NCBI GenBank assembly: GCA_964654545.1
Contig: CAZZIU010000007.1
Coordinates: 61,678 to 125,677 of the forward strand
Length of the DNA stretch: 64,000 nucleotides
Source: JABMOV01 sp964654545
GTDB lineage: Bacteria; Fidelibacterota; Marinisomatia; Marinisomatales; JABMOV01
Direction of reading: 5' to 3'
The notes beneath the pieces are model-generated. The model saw nothing but the letters and a program-made list of their open reading frames with translations, had not been told where the DNA came from and made no database searches. Made by a program: the position numbers and the translations under genes. Of this stretch, positions 1 through 8,680 are shown piece by piece (position 1 is the stretch's first letter; each line of letters begins with the position of its first letter).

Positions 1-99
1 TAGTAAATCGCTTCCAGTTAATCCTTCACCAATGATGGATTGGGTTTGACTCCAAAGAACGGTGAGTAAAAAAAATAATGCGGTGGTTGCAACTTTCAA
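1..99 (-). CDS. Secreted protein, N-terminal fragment (cut by window edge)
   Basis: Reading leftwards from a TTG codon at 99 there are 33 open codons running off the window. They encode a classic signal peptide (Lys, then a hydrophobic run ending near WSQTQS) followed by SIIGEGLTGSDLL. The start lies 3 bp after the stop of the DUF420 gene, so it is probably the next gene of the same operon. The short mature stretch with EGLTGSDL resembles the N-terminus of some secreted endonuclease I-type proteins, but this is a guess from a dozen residues. The TTG start is chosen because no ATG precedes the signal peptide in this frame. Confidence 0.55.
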   Translation of the reverse strand, partial: MKVATTALFFLLTVLWSQTQSIIGEGLTGSDLL

Positions 100-102
100 T
101 TG

Positions 103-621
103 TTATATCCCGTATAGCATAAAATAAATAATTATTCCTGAAATAGAAACAGTAATCCAAAGGGGAAATGTCCATTTTGCCAGCTTTTTATGTTTAGGGC
201 GCTTATCAGTCCAACCACGATAAATCGTTACCAGAATAAGTGGAGCAATTCCAGCTGCTAATAAAATGTGAGCGATAAGGATTGGAAAATAGATCCAGGG
301 AAAGTCACCAGTATAACTTTTTGGTTCAGCCTGAAAATAATGGTAAAGGACGTAGGATGTTAGAAATGCAGCGGAGAGGATGAACGCTGTAATCATTGCA
401 TAGCGATGGCTCGTCTCCCTTTGTGTTTTTATGAAATAGTAACCGCTTACCAATACGATAGCCGAAAGACTGTTTAATATGACATTAATATGTGGCAGAA
501 AAGAAACATCGACAGACTGATCACCATATGTTGGTCCGTATACCAAATAGCCCACAACCAAGAGGAAACAGGCTGAAAGCACACTACTGACAATAGCCCA
601 GTAAGCAGATTGTCTTTTCAT
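103..621 (-). CDS. DUF420 (CtaM/YozB-like) membrane protein
   Basis: A 172-residue integral membrane protein with about five hydrophobic segments and histidines at the ends of helices (HINVILN, SHRYAM, YHYFQA, AHILLA). This pattern and its place at the end of an oxidase operon fit the DUF420/CtaM family, which is linked to maturation of haem-copper oxidases. Its ATG overlaps the ctaB stop by 4 bp, which indicates translational coupling. The family assignment comes from the pattern of His and TM segments and from context. A direct role in haem or copper insertion is inferred. Confidence 0.75.
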   Translation of the reverse strand: MKRQSAYWAIVSSVLSACFLLVVGYLVYGPTYGDQSVDVSFLPHINVILNSLSAIVLVSGYYFIKTQRETSHRYAMITAFILSAAFLTSYVLYHYFQAEPKSYTGDFPWIYFPILIAHILLAAGIAPLILVTIYRGWTDKRPKHKKLAKWTFPLWITVSISGIIIYFMLYGI

Positions 622-1508
622 CGGATAAATAATTTTGAATCTATAATGATGAGCACTAGCAATAACGGCAGATACATCACTGAACTTCGTAACAATTTTT
701 TAGCATTTTGAGTTGTCAAACTTTGAGCCAGCGACAAACCTGGGAGTAAATATAGCACCCCTAGAATCAAGGCACCAATGAGATAGATAACTCCTGATAT
801 GCCCCAAAATACCGGTAAGACGGATACAAGAATCAGGAGTAACGTATGGATTAAAATTTGTCGAACAGTGCTGATGCCATCAACATCAATTACAGGAAGC
901 ATTTTGAGATCAGCCAAAGCGTAATCGTCTTTGAATAAAATGGCGATCGCATAAAAATGCGGATGTTGCCAGAAAAATAAAATTCCAAACATTATCCAGG
1001 CTCCCATATCCAGGCTGTTGGTTGCTGCTGTCCAACCTCCCATGGCAGGTAATGCTCCTGGAATTGCGCCAATGGATGTATTCAACCAGGTTACACGTTT
1101 CAACGGTGTATAAATAAGTATGTACATTGCTACGGTGAATAAAGCGATCAATGCGGTAAGAGGATTGATAAAATAGTTCAATAGCAAAACCCCCAGGGAG
1201 GATAATACCAGACCAAAAATCAATACACTACGATGCGATACAATACCGGAAGGCAATGGGCGAAATCTGGTTCTTGCCATGAGTTGGTCTGTATCTCGTT
1301 CAAACAAATGGTTTAAGGAGCCGGCACCGCCCTTCACCAAAGCTGTACCAAGCAACAAGATCACCAAATCGTTATAGGACCGTATTCCATTGCTGGCCAA
1401 ATAATAAGAAAATGTAGTGGTCACAAGCACCATGACCATGATCCTTGGTTTCACCAGCTCAACAAATGCTGAGAACAGGGAAGGTGCAACATTACGTTTA
1501 TTTTTCAT
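618..1508 (-). CDS. ctaB: Protohaem IX farnesyltransferase (haem O synthase)
   Basis: This UbiA-family polyprenyltransferase of 296 residues transfers a farnesyl group to protohaem to make haem O, the precursor of haem A for the oxidase encoded upstream. The diagnostic first aspartate-rich motif NHLFERDTDQ is at residues 66-75, followed by MARTRFRPLPSG. The second motif DDYALADLKMLP is at 194-205. About eight to nine membrane segments span the rest, and the length is typical. It follows coxD by 64 bp and overlaps the DUF420 gene by 4 bp. No ctaA (haem A synthase) is seen in the window. Confidence 0.95.
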   Translation of the reverse strand: MKNKRNVAPSLFSAFVELVKPRIMVMVLVTTTFSYYLASNGIRSYNDLVILLLGTALVKGGAGSLNHLFERDTDQLMARTRFRPLPSGIVSHRSVLIFGLVLSSLGVLLLNYFINPLTALIALFTVAMYILIYTPLKRVTWLNTSIGAIPGALPAMGGWTAATNSLDMGAWIMFGILFFWQHPHFYAIAILFKDDYALADLKMLPVIDVDGISTVRQILIHTLLLILVSVLPVFWGISGVIYLIGALILGVLYLLPGLSLAQSLTTQNAKKLLRSSVMYLPLLLVLIIIDSKLFIR

Positions 1509-1572
1509 TTGTATTGATTTAATGCTCCGGAAATTACATCAGAGCAGAGAGGAGTCTATAAAGAGAATTGGA

Positions 1573-1944
1573 TTAGTGCTGGGCGGGTTTTGCATCCATT
1601 GTATCGTACATTGCAGCATTAGGTTTTATGTTACCCTTCATTTCCGGATTAATATATCCCCGTGCTTGCGTATCAAACATGGTTAGAATTAGAAATATGG
1701 AAAGAAAAATTAGGGCGGTTGCGAAAACCATAAAATTCACTTTTTTATCCCACCATAGCTGCATAAAAAAGAAAGCAACAAGTAGTGCTTTCACTGACGC
1801 TATTCCCAATGCTATAACAACATTAAAGCCACCCAGATCAATGTAGGATACGGCAACCGTTATTACCGTCAATACCATGAGTGCGCCTCCGACTGCAATG
1901 TAAATCCATAATGGTGTGATGTGATGTGATGGCGAATTTTCCAT
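1573..1944 (-). CDS. coxD: Cytochrome c oxidase subunit IV (prokaryotic COX4/CtaF-like)
   Basis: A small membrane protein of 123 residues with three transmembrane helices, matching the bacterial oxidase subunit IV family (CoxD/CtaF) in size, topology and the FFMQLWWDKK segment. I place the start at the ATG at 1944 (MENSPSHH), just 2 bp past the subunit III stop and preceded by an AGG-containing ribosome site. A longer reading from 1986 would overlap subunit III by 40 bp and adds residues unlike the family. It is an accessory subunit stabilising the oxidase and has no cofactor ligands. Confidence 0.85.
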   Translation of the reverse strand: MENSPSHHITPLWIYIAVGGALMVLTVITVAVSYIDLGGFNVVIALGIASVKALLVAFFFMQLWWDKKVNFMVFATALIFLSIFLILTMFDTQARGYINPEMKGNIKPNAAMYDTMDAKPAQH

Positions 1945-1946
1945 AA

Positions 1947-2594
1947 TCAACCTATCAGATAAAGGAGTGGGAATAAAAATATCCAAATCATATCCACCAG
2001 ATGCCAGAATAATCCGGTGATCTCAATGGGCGTATAGTAAGCGCTGCTAAAATGTCCTTTTGAGGTCCTAATAATCAGCCAGACAATCAATCCCATACCG
2101 ATTAGTACATGAATCCCATGCAATCCGGTCATCATGAAGTATATACTGAAGAAAATATGGGGGTTTGAACCTTCTATACCAGTGTATGTATAAAACTTCC
2201 CGGGCAATTGTCCCAGATGAAACTTGTGGCTGTATTCAAAATATTTCACTACCATAAAAGTACCCGCCAGAACCACCGTGGCGATTAGAAAAATAATGGT
2301 CTGTTTTCTTTTGTCATTCTGCATGGACCAGATGGAGAGCGCCATGGTTAATGAGCTGGTAATTAACACAATGGTATTGAGCGCCCCAAGTGATTGGTTT
2401 AATGCTTTGTGCGCAAGATAAAACATATGGGGATTCCATGCCCGGAAAATTCCATATGCAACAAACAGCCCACCAAAGGTAAGAATTTCAGTCAATAAAA
2501 AAATCCACATACCGGTTTTTGCGGCATCCATTTGTTGTTCAGAATCTGCAAAATGATGCTGTAAGTAGGTTGGATGCGCTTCTGATTGATTCAT
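1947..2594 (-). CDS. coxC: Cytochrome c oxidase subunit III
   Basis: A haem-copper oxidase subunit III of 215 residues with five transmembrane helices, the short form that lacks the first two helices of the mitochondrial protein. Family features visible include KTGMWIFLLTEILTFGGLF near residue 26, the HGIHVLIGM segment near 158, and the C-terminal WHLVDMIWIFLFPLLYL. It lies 12 bp downstream of coxA and is followed directly by coxD. Subunit III supports proton uptake and protects the active site of subunit I. Confidence 0.95.
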   Translation of the reverse strand: MNQSEAHPTYLQHHFADSEQQMDAAKTGMWIFLLTEILTFGGLFVAYGIFRAWNPHMFYLAHKALNQSLGALNTIVLITSSLTMALSIWSMQNDKRKQTIIFLIATVVLAGTFMVVKYFEYSHKFHLGQLPGKFYTYTGIEGSNPHIFFSIYFMMTGLHGIHVLIGMGLIVWLIIRTSKGHFSSAYYTPIEITGLFWHLVDMIWIFLFPLLYLIG

Positions 2595-2606
2595 GATCTC
2601 TCCGAC

Positions 2607-4223
2607 CTAAATATCCAACGTGGGTTTTGCGATAACTTTATCGTAATCATATGGCCCATGGGTGATTTCCGGATCTTCAGGAAAATTGTGAGGATGCGGT
2701 GGAGATGTGATTTTCCATTCCAAACCCAATACACCCCAGGGATTATTGCCAGCCGGGGCACCCCGTTTTGTTGCTAAAAATAGATTTACAAAGGCTGTAA
2801 ATAATGAAAACCCGAGAATAAATGCGCCAATAGTGGAAATTTGATTGGACGTAGTATATTGCTCCACGTACATAAAATAACGCCTTGGCATCCCGTGCAG
2901 CCCATTAATGAACTGGGGAATAAACGTGAGATTGAATCCAATGAAAATCAATACTGCCAATATTCGAGCTAATTTTTCATTGTACATCCTACCAAATATC
3001 TTTGGCCACCAGTAATGTAGTCCACCAAGAAATGCAATGACGGTTCCACCCATCATTGTAAAATGAAAATGTGCTACAATAAAATAGGTGTCATGGAGAT
3101 GAATATCCGTACCTATAGAACCTAAAAATATTCCGGTTAGGCCACCGATGGAAAACAATATCAGAAAGGAAAAGGCATAAATCATTGGGGTTAAAAAGCG
3201 TATTGAGCCTTTGTAAAGTGTCGCGAGCCAATTGAAAACTTTTATTCCAGAGGGTATTCCAACGAGAAAGGTTAATACGGAGAAAATGGTGGATGCTAAA
3301 ACGGATTGGGTCGAAGTGAACATATGATGACCCCAAACAAGAAAGCTCAGGAATGCAATTCCTAAACTGGAAAAAGCGATAGCTTTGTAACCGAATATTT
3401 TTTTACGAGAAAAACCGGATATCAATTCGCTAATTATCCCCATGCCAGGTAGTATCATGATATAAACAGCAGGGTGTGAATAGAACCAGAAAAAGTGTTG
3501 GAAAAGAACAGGATCACCACCCATAGCCGGGTCGAAAATTCCTACCCCCAAAGTTCGTTCCATAATTAGCAATAAAAGTGTTATTGCCAGCACCGGTGTC
3601 GCTGCCACCTGAATGATTGCAGTGGCATACAATCCCCAGATAAATAATGGCATATTAAACCAATTGATTCCCGGTGCACGAAGCTTATGGATGGTCACGA
3701 TGAAATTTAATCCCGTAAGGATAGAAGAAAAGCCCATGATAAATGCACCGGCAACAATAGAGATTACAGCCGAATCGGTCGATGTACTGTAGGGCGTGTA
3801 AAATGTCCAACCCGTATCAAATCCACCCAACAAAATTGAGAAAATAGCAATTACGGCTCCCGTAAGGTAGATATACCAACTGGCAAGATTTAACCGGGGA
3901 AATGCAACATCTTTGGCACCAATCATAATGGGCAAGAAGATATTCCCCAATCCGGCAGGGATGGCCGGTATAATAAACAGAAACACCATGACAGCACCAT
4001 GGAGTGTAAACAGTTTATTGTACAATGTAGCTGTCATGAAATCCGCTCCCGGGAAGAACAATTCTGAGCGCATAATCATGGCCAGCGAACCACCAAAGAG
4101 AAAGAAGAATATAACCGCCCATAAATACATTACGCCGATACGCTTATGGTCCAGCGTGGTCAGCCAGGATTTAATTCCTCTTTCCGGTGCGTTTAGATAA
4201 TGAGTTTCTGGAAAACTATTCAT
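2607..4223 (-). CDS. coxA: Cytochrome c oxidase subunit I (A2-type, caa3)
   Basis: The catalytic subunit (538 residues, about 12 TM helices) reduces O2 at the haem a3-CuB centre and pumps protons. Visible ligands are His75 (haem a), His250 with the cross-linking Tyr254 in YSHPAVY, His299/His300 (CuB), His385 (haem a3) and His387 (haem a). YSHPxVY replaces the GHPEVY of A1-type enzymes: the D-channel glutamate is absent, which is the hallmark of the A2 subfamily, where a Tyr-Ser pair substitutes. It sits 11 bp downstream of coxB in the ACIII-oxidase operon. Confidence 0.97.
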   Translation of the reverse strand: MNSFPETHYLNAPERGIKSWLTTLDHKRIGVMYLWAVIFFFLFGGSLAMIMRSELFFPGADFMTATLYNKLFTLHGAVMVFLFIIPAIPAGLGNIFLPIMIGAKDVAFPRLNLASWYIYLTGAVIAIFSILLGGFDTGWTFYTPYSTSTDSAVISIVAGAFIMGFSSILTGLNFIVTIHKLRAPGINWFNMPLFIWGLYATAIIQVAATPVLAITLLLLIMERTLGVGIFDPAMGGDPVLFQHFFWFYSHPAVYIMILPGMGIISELISGFSRKKIFGYKAIAFSSLGIAFLSFLVWGHHMFTSTQSVLASTIFSVLTFLVGIPSGIKVFNWLATLYKGSIRFLTPMIYAFSFLILFSIGGLTGIFLGSIGTDIHLHDTYFIVAHFHFTMMGGTVIAFLGGLHYWWPKIFGRMYNEKLARILAVLIFIGFNLTFIPQFINGLHGMPRRYFMYVEQYTTSNQISTIGAFILGFSLFTAFVNLFLATKRGAPAGNNPWGVLGLEWKITSPPHPHNFPEDPEITHGPYDYDKVIAKPTLDI

Positions 4224-4234
4224 ATTATTTCTAT

Positions 4235-5185
4235 TTATTTAAGCGTTTTGATATACGCAATGATTCCATCCAATTCACGATCGTTCAACAACCCCTGATA
4301 GGTGGGCATTACGGGTGCAAACCCCTCAACAATCTGAGCCGCCGGTTCCAGCAATGAACGCCGTAGATAATTTTCATCAACGACAATTTCTGTACCATCG
4401 GTAAGTTTTTCATTTCGTCCAAAGGCCCCTTTAAAACTTGGGCCAACCAGCCGGCTACCATCCAAGGTATGGCAGGTAAAACAGGCTTTTTCCCGGTACA
4501 CTTTTTGTCCAATATCCTCTAATGTTAAACCGGCAGTATTATCCTCTCCTGACGAAACCTCCCAGGCAGCATAATCCTGTTTTGACAGTACGGTTACCTT
4601 ACCGATCATTTCGGAATGACCGGTACCACAATATTCAGTGCAGAAAAGGTTGTATTCACCCGGGTCTACAGCTTCAAACCAGGTGACACTGTAACGATTA
4701 GGAACCACATCCATCTTCATTCGGAAATTTGGAACGTAAAAACTGTGGATAACATCTTCCGACGACATAAGTAATTTTACAGGAGTATCCTCAGGTACGG
4801 TCAATTCATTTATTACAGTATAGCCATTGGGGTAATCAAAGGACCAGAACCACTTTTTTCCAGTCACTTTAATTTCCATGGCATTTCGTGGAACCACATT
4901 TAATGTGAGAAATGTTTTAAATCCCCAGATAAATACAATGACCACCAATATTGTCGGAATGATTGTCCACAACAGTTCCAAAGCCGTATTATGAGTGATG
5001 TGTTCCGAAAGTGTTACTTCTTTTGATCGAGCACGGTATTTGAATCCGAAATAGACAAGACCGAATACCACAATGGCGAACACGATCAGTGAAGCTACCC
5101 CAATAAATAAAAACAGAGCATCCACTTTTGGCGCTACGGTTGATCCCTGTCCTGGAAGGAAAAAATTCCCCTGATTTTCCATCAA
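4235..5185 (-). CDS. coxB: Cytochrome c oxidase subunit II with fused cytochrome c (caa3)
   Basis: This 316-residue protein has two N-terminal TM helices (about 22-48 and 70-92), a periplasmic cupredoxin domain with the CuA site, and a C-terminal cytochrome c domain. CuA ligands are His147, Cys182, Cys186, His190 and Met193 in CTEYCGTGHSEM. The electron-entry aromatic patch WFWSFDYPNG is near 112-121. The haem c motif CFTCH is at 235-239, with Met293 (PVMPTY) the likely axial ligand. The fused cytochrome means ACIII can pass electrons directly without a soluble carrier. There are two adjacent ATG codons at the start; either is possible. Confidence 0.96.
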   Translation of the reverse strand: MMENQGNFFLPGQGSTVAPKVDALFLFIGVASLIVFAIVVFGLVYFGFKYRARSKEVTLSEHITHNTALELLWTIIPTILVVIVFIWGFKTFLTLNVVPRNAMEIKVTGKKWFWSFDYPNGYTVINELTVPEDTPVKLLMSSEDVIHSFYVPNFRMKMDVVPNRYSVTWFEAVDPGEYNLFCTEYCGTGHSEMIGKVTVLSKQDYAAWEVSSGEDNTAGLTLEDIGQKVYREKACFTCHTLDGSRLVGPSFKGAFGRNEKLTDGTEIVVDENYLRRSLLEPAAQIVEGFAPVMPTYQGLLNDRELDGIIAYIKTLK

Positions 5186-5204
5186 TTATGAAACCTGCTT
5201 TAGA

Positions 5205-6002
5205 TTAATGCCGTTTTTTCAATTGTTTTTCTCTGGTCCATAAGATACCAAAGAAAACGCCCATTAAGAGGACGGTAATCAAACCTCCAAGGCGCATAAC
5301 GTTTGCTGCAAAAAGCACATACGATCCCGCTTCGGGATCATAGTGATAGCAATACAAAATTATTTTGTCAATGGTACTGCCAATACGGCCTTTCGATGCC
5401 TCTAATAGACCAAGCTTTATATCTTGGGTCCAAAAATGCAAACCGTATAAATATCGCGAAATAACACCATCCGGGGTAAGTATGTACACGGCCGCAGGAT
5501 GGGCGAATTCGTCTAAATTTTGGTCGTAATAATACTGAAAACCAAGTGCATCTGCCAAGGACTTAATTTCAATAGAATCACCAACTAAAAAGGACCAATC
5601 TATCTGCTTATACTCTTTTTCATAGGTTGTTTTTTTGCTCGCAGCCATCGCAGGCGTTTCGCGAGGATCTATACTCACAGTGACCAAATTAAAATCTGAA
5701 CCTGATTTAAAAGGAAGTTGTAACAAACCATCGCCCAGTCCGTTCAATACAAATGTACATAACATTGGGCATTCATAATAGGCTAGCGTCATGATTGTGG
5801 GTTTGTCAGGGACTAAGATGGATTTCAAAGATAGCTGATTCCCACTTTCATCGTAAAACATTAAATTGGTAGGAATCGTATCACCAAGATGCTCGATGAC
5901 ATCAATTTTTTTCAGGAGAGGGTCATCATTTTTAATTGCCTGACCCACCGATAATGACAGCAACAACGATACTATGGATATATATTTAAAAAGTGTATGC
6001 AA
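5205..6002 (-). CDS. sco: SCO1/SenC copper chaperone for CuA assembly
   Basis: A thioredoxin-fold protein of 265 residues with a signal peptide (residues 1-21) and, unusually placed, a C-terminal TM helix (about 228-250). The copper-binding motif ECPMLC gives Cys78 and Cys82, and the distal histidine is His168 in FAHPAAVYI. The family delivers copper to, or reduces, the CuA cysteines of subunit II, whose gene follows 19 bp downstream. The C-terminal rather than N-terminal anchor is common for Sco proteins in ACIII operons. Confidence 0.92.
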   Translation of the reverse strand: MHTLFKYISIVSLLLSLSVGQAIKNDDPLLKKIDVIEHLGDTIPTNLMFYDESGNQLSLKSILVPDKPTIMTLAYYECPMLCTFVLNGLGDGLLQLPFKSGSDFNLVTVSIDPRETPAMAASKKTTYEKEYKQIDWSFLVGDSIEIKSLADALGFQYYYDQNLDEFAHPAAVYILTPDGVISRYLYGLHFWTQDIKLGLLEASKGRIGSTIDKIILYCYHYDPEAGSYVLFAANVMRLGGLITVLLMGVFFGILWTREKQLKKRH

Positions 6003-6021
6003 AGAGACTGGAACCGCGATT

Positions 6022-6339
6022 CTATGGTCGAATCGACATTTTATCTGTAGAAATAATTTCTATCGCGCGATCAATAGGAATTCTATATATTTTTTTTGAT
6101 CCATCCACAATACCATACGTGTGTAGCAGCTTATCGTTAATCTGCTTCTGCATTACTATGGCTTCTGGTTGAGGAGCCGAAAGAACCGACTCAACCGATG
6201 CTTCGGATGCCTTTAGATAATAACTATAGGTGATATAAAGCGAAAACCCAAAGACGATGATACTGGCAATGGCTATCAATGCTATAGAACGGAAATGAAT
6301 TTCCTGGGTGTCGTATCCTTTGTTGTTAGTGTTATTCAT
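6022..6339 (-). CDS. Small single-TM protein of ACIII operon, unknown function
   Basis: A 105-residue protein with one TM helix (about 18-38) and a periplasmic tail ending in YRIPIDRAIEIIST. The IPIDRA-type C-terminal motif recurs in small proteins lying between actF and sco in other ACIII/oxidase operons, as far as I recall, but I know of no assigned function. Spacing is tight (8 bp after actF, 19 bp before sco), so it is co-transcribed. It may be an accessory or assembly factor at the ACIII-oxidase interface; that is inferred from context only. Confidence 0.8.
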   Translation of the reverse strand: MNNTNNKGYDTQEIHFRSIALIAIASIIVFGFSLYITYSYYLKASEASVESVLSAPQPEAIVMQKQINDKLLHTYGIVDGSKKIYRIPIDRAIEIISTDKMSIRP

Positions 6340-6347
6340 AATTCATC

Positions 6348-7535
6348 TTAGGGATTGATAAAGTTAATTGAATCCTGGAGCTTTTCATCTTTCACCGGTA
6401 CGATAGCATTTGCAGTGAATTCACGCCAGAAGAAATACATAAATATTCCACCAATTCCAAGGAATGCCGTCAGGTCCATCCATGAAAAATGAAACCCGTG
6501 TGGATGCAGTGATGGCATTACAATCCAATAAAGATCCATAAACTGCATGACCAATATTAAGGATGCAATGACACGTAAAATATTGAGGTTTCTTTTGGAT
6601 GCCCTGAAAATGAGCACAACGAACGGAACAAAAAAGTGAGCAAAAATCAGGAATAGACTAAATGCTTTCCAGGATCCTTCCCAGCGATGGAGGAACCAAA
6701 CCGTTTCTTCCGGAATATTTCCATACCATATCAGGAAATATTGAGAACCGGCTATGTAAGCCCAAAAGACTGTGAAAGCAAACAACAGTTTACCATAATC
6801 ATGGTAATGTTCGACTGTCACCTCTTTTTTCAATACGCCACGGGATTGTATAAACATGGTAAACAACGTCATAAACGCAATGATCGACAAATAACTACCG
6901 GCAAAGATATACACACCAAAAATAGTGGAATACCAGTGCGGATCAAGTGACATTAACCAATCAAATGCTGCAAAGGTAATCGAAAAGGCAAACAGGAACA
7001 TCCCCGGAGCTGCAATTCTGCGCAACCTTGCATACATGTCCGGACGAAGTCCCTCATCCTGCTCAATAGAAAATTTGTGTATTAAACTTCCCAAACCAAA
7101 CCATACCGCAAAATATATCAATGCGCGAATAGAGAAGAAGGGGATATTTAAGTACCCAACTTTTTTAATCAAAATACTGTCATGTGCGACAACATCGGTG
7201 TGACTCCAATGGTAAAGATCATGCATACCGAAAAATATTGGTACAAAGAAGATTACCATCCACGGTAATGTTCGCATCACCGTTTCGGGAATACGCCGCA
7301 CAACAATTGTCCAAACCGAATGGGTGAGGTAGTGAATTAAGGTAACAAACAAACCACCCAATCCAAGTGTAACCCAAAATGTGAATGATACCAGATAGGA
7401 ATGGAAAAACTGCTCCCGATTGATAGCCCATCCGATGGCCGATAAAACCAAAAATAGAATACCAGTGTAAAGGAAAATTCTTCCCAGAGGTTTGGAATCG
7501 GTTATGCGATAATTGGTTGTATCAAACTGCATCAT
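6348..7535 (-). CDS. actF: ACIII subunit ActF, quinone-binding-type membrane subunit
   Basis: A polytopic membrane protein of 395 residues with about ten TM helices, matching the quinol:cytochrome c oxidoreductase ActF subunit. It opens with a short cytosolic segment and then FLYTGILFLVLSAIGW. In ACIII structures ActF is a NrfD-like partner of ActC with a candidate proton path but no cofactor. Family-like segments include FVPIFFGMHDLYHWSH and SLDPHWYSTIFGVY. It lies 6 bp after actE and 8 bp before the small TM protein. Confidence 0.92.
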   Translation of the reverse strand: MMQFDTTNYRITDSKPLGRIFLYTGILFLVLSAIGWAINREQFFHSYLVSFTFWVTLGLGGLFVTLIHYLTHSVWTIVVRRIPETVMRTLPWMVIFFVPIFFGMHDLYHWSHTDVVAHDSILIKKVGYLNIPFFSIRALIYFAVWFGLGSLIHKFSIEQDEGLRPDMYARLRRIAAPGMFLFAFSITFAAFDWLMSLDPHWYSTIFGVYIFAGSYLSIIAFMTLFTMFIQSRGVLKKEVTVEHYHDYGKLLFAFTVFWAYIAGSQYFLIWYGNIPEETVWFLHRWEGSWKAFSLFLIFAHFFVPFVVLIFRASKRNLNILRVIASLILVMQFMDLYWIVMPSLHPHGFHFSWMDLTAFLGIGGIFMYFFWREFTANAIVPVKDEKLQDSINFINP

Positions 7536-7541
7536 GTTCCA

Positions 7542-8153
7542 TTATTTAATTGACTTTATCTGGTCTGCTGGAATATCCGTGATATTCGCATGTTGGCTGC
7601 GCTGCAATGCCCGGACATACCCTACAATTGCCCATCTGTCAGCAACGGGAATTTGTTCCTTGTAGGAAGGCATATTTCGTATTCCATTGGATATTACGTC
7701 AAAGATGTGCCCATCTTCAATGGTTCTTAACCGGTCATCATGAAACGAAGTTGGAGGAATGGGATACTGGTAATTGGTTATTGGTCCTTTTCCATCACCC
7801 ACTTCTCCATGACACGGAGCACAATAAATATTAAATCTGTTTTGTCCCCGTAGCAGCAATGCCCTGGTAAATTCTATTGGACTTTCCACTACAAATGAAT
7901 TGTTACCATTTTTACCATAGAAATAACGTGAATCCTCTTTCAGTTTCCCCCGTGCAATTGTTCCCTCCACCGGCATTCTCATACTGGAACCATTTGCAAA
8001 AATCGCACTTTCACGGTAAGGTTTCATTTTCTGCTGTGTATCCATGTTTTTGACAATATGAATTGGTGGCTTTTCTGAAGGCGTACCTCGAAAACAACCA
8101 AACAAGAGGATGGACAACAATCCCGGGAGAATCAATTTTAATCTATTAGACAT
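7542..8153 (-). CDS. actE: ACIII subunit ActE, monohaem cytochrome c lipoprotein
   Basis: A 203-residue periplasmic lipoprotein. The signal peptide ends in the lipobox ILLFGC (Cys20). The single haem motif CAPCH is at 111-115, and Met161 (RNMPSY) is the likely axial ligand. I start it at ATG 8153, which begins directly before the signal peptide and overlaps actD by 8 bp. A longer reading to 8267 would place an implausible 38-residue extension before the signal peptide. ActE accepts electrons from the pentahaem ActA and passes them towards the oxidase. Confidence 0.9.
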   Translation of the reverse strand: MSNRLKLILPGLLSILLFGCFRGTPSEKPPIHIVKNMDTQQKMKPYRESAIFANGSSMRMPVEGTIARGKLKEDSRYFYGKNGNNSFVVESPIEFTRALLLRGQNRFNIYCAPCHGEVGDGKGPITNYQYPIPPTSFHDDRLRTIEDGHIFDVISNGIRNMPSYKEQIPVADRWAIVGYVRALQRSQHANITDIPADQIKSIK

Positions 8154-8679
8154 CGATTTCCTCCAGCAATTCAATGTTGGAACCGCCAATACCCTGGAGG
8201 AATAGTTTGGTATCATTAGAGGAAAATTTCGGATCATCTGACTCGATACTGATAAAAAATCCATCATCCGTTACTTTCTTAAAGTTATCAGAATAAAATA
8301 CGGGATGGTGTAATTGAGGTAGCCGATTAAAATGTAACATACCAAATACAGCTGAAATTGCTCCGAATAAAACGAACAGCGCGAAAATAATGATAATGTA
8401 AGCTTGCCAGGCAAAATACGGTTTACCACTGATAACCAATGGGTAGGCAATCAAATGAACCCAGGACTGCAGTCCAAGACCGACGGCAGCTCCAAGAAGA
8501 GCAAAAAAGGCAATGACAAACCCAAGCTTGGATCGCTTCAATCCCATTGCATAATCCATACCATGAATTGGAAATGGGGAGTGACAATCAAACTTTGTGA
8601 ATCCCGCATCACGGACTTTTTCCGCTGCGTGCATTAAATCAAGCGGATTCTTAAACTGCGCCAGGATACCATGAATCAT
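8146..8679 (-). CDS. actD: ACIII subunit ActD (DUF3341 family)
   Basis: A 177-residue membrane subunit with two TM helices (about 51-72 and 90-112) and the family N-terminus ILAQFKNPLDLMHAAEKVRD followed by the DCHSPFPIHGMD motif. The chosen start (ATG 8679) has a strong GGGGAG ribosome site 9 bp upstream, which lies inside the end of actC. The ATGs further upstream (8700, 8709) lack one. ActD is a peripheral or membrane scaffold subunit without cofactor. Its start is 1 bp past the actC stop and its end overlaps actE. Confidence 0.9.
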   Translation of the reverse strand: MIHGILAQFKNPLDLMHAAEKVRDAGFTKFDCHSPFPIHGMDYAMGLKRSKLGFVIAFFALLGAAVGLGLQSWVHLIAYPLVISGKPYFAWQAYIIIIFALFVLFGAISAVFGMLHFNRLPQLHHPVFYSDNFKKVTDDGFFISIESDDPKFSSNDTKLFLQGIGGSNIELLEEIDV

Positions 8680-8680
8680 C

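Noticed and set aside
6022..6339. Calling the small TM protein an ActG/ActH subunit
   Set aside because: Other ACIII complexes have extra small subunits, but this sequence offers no motif that ties it to one, so it was left as unknown.
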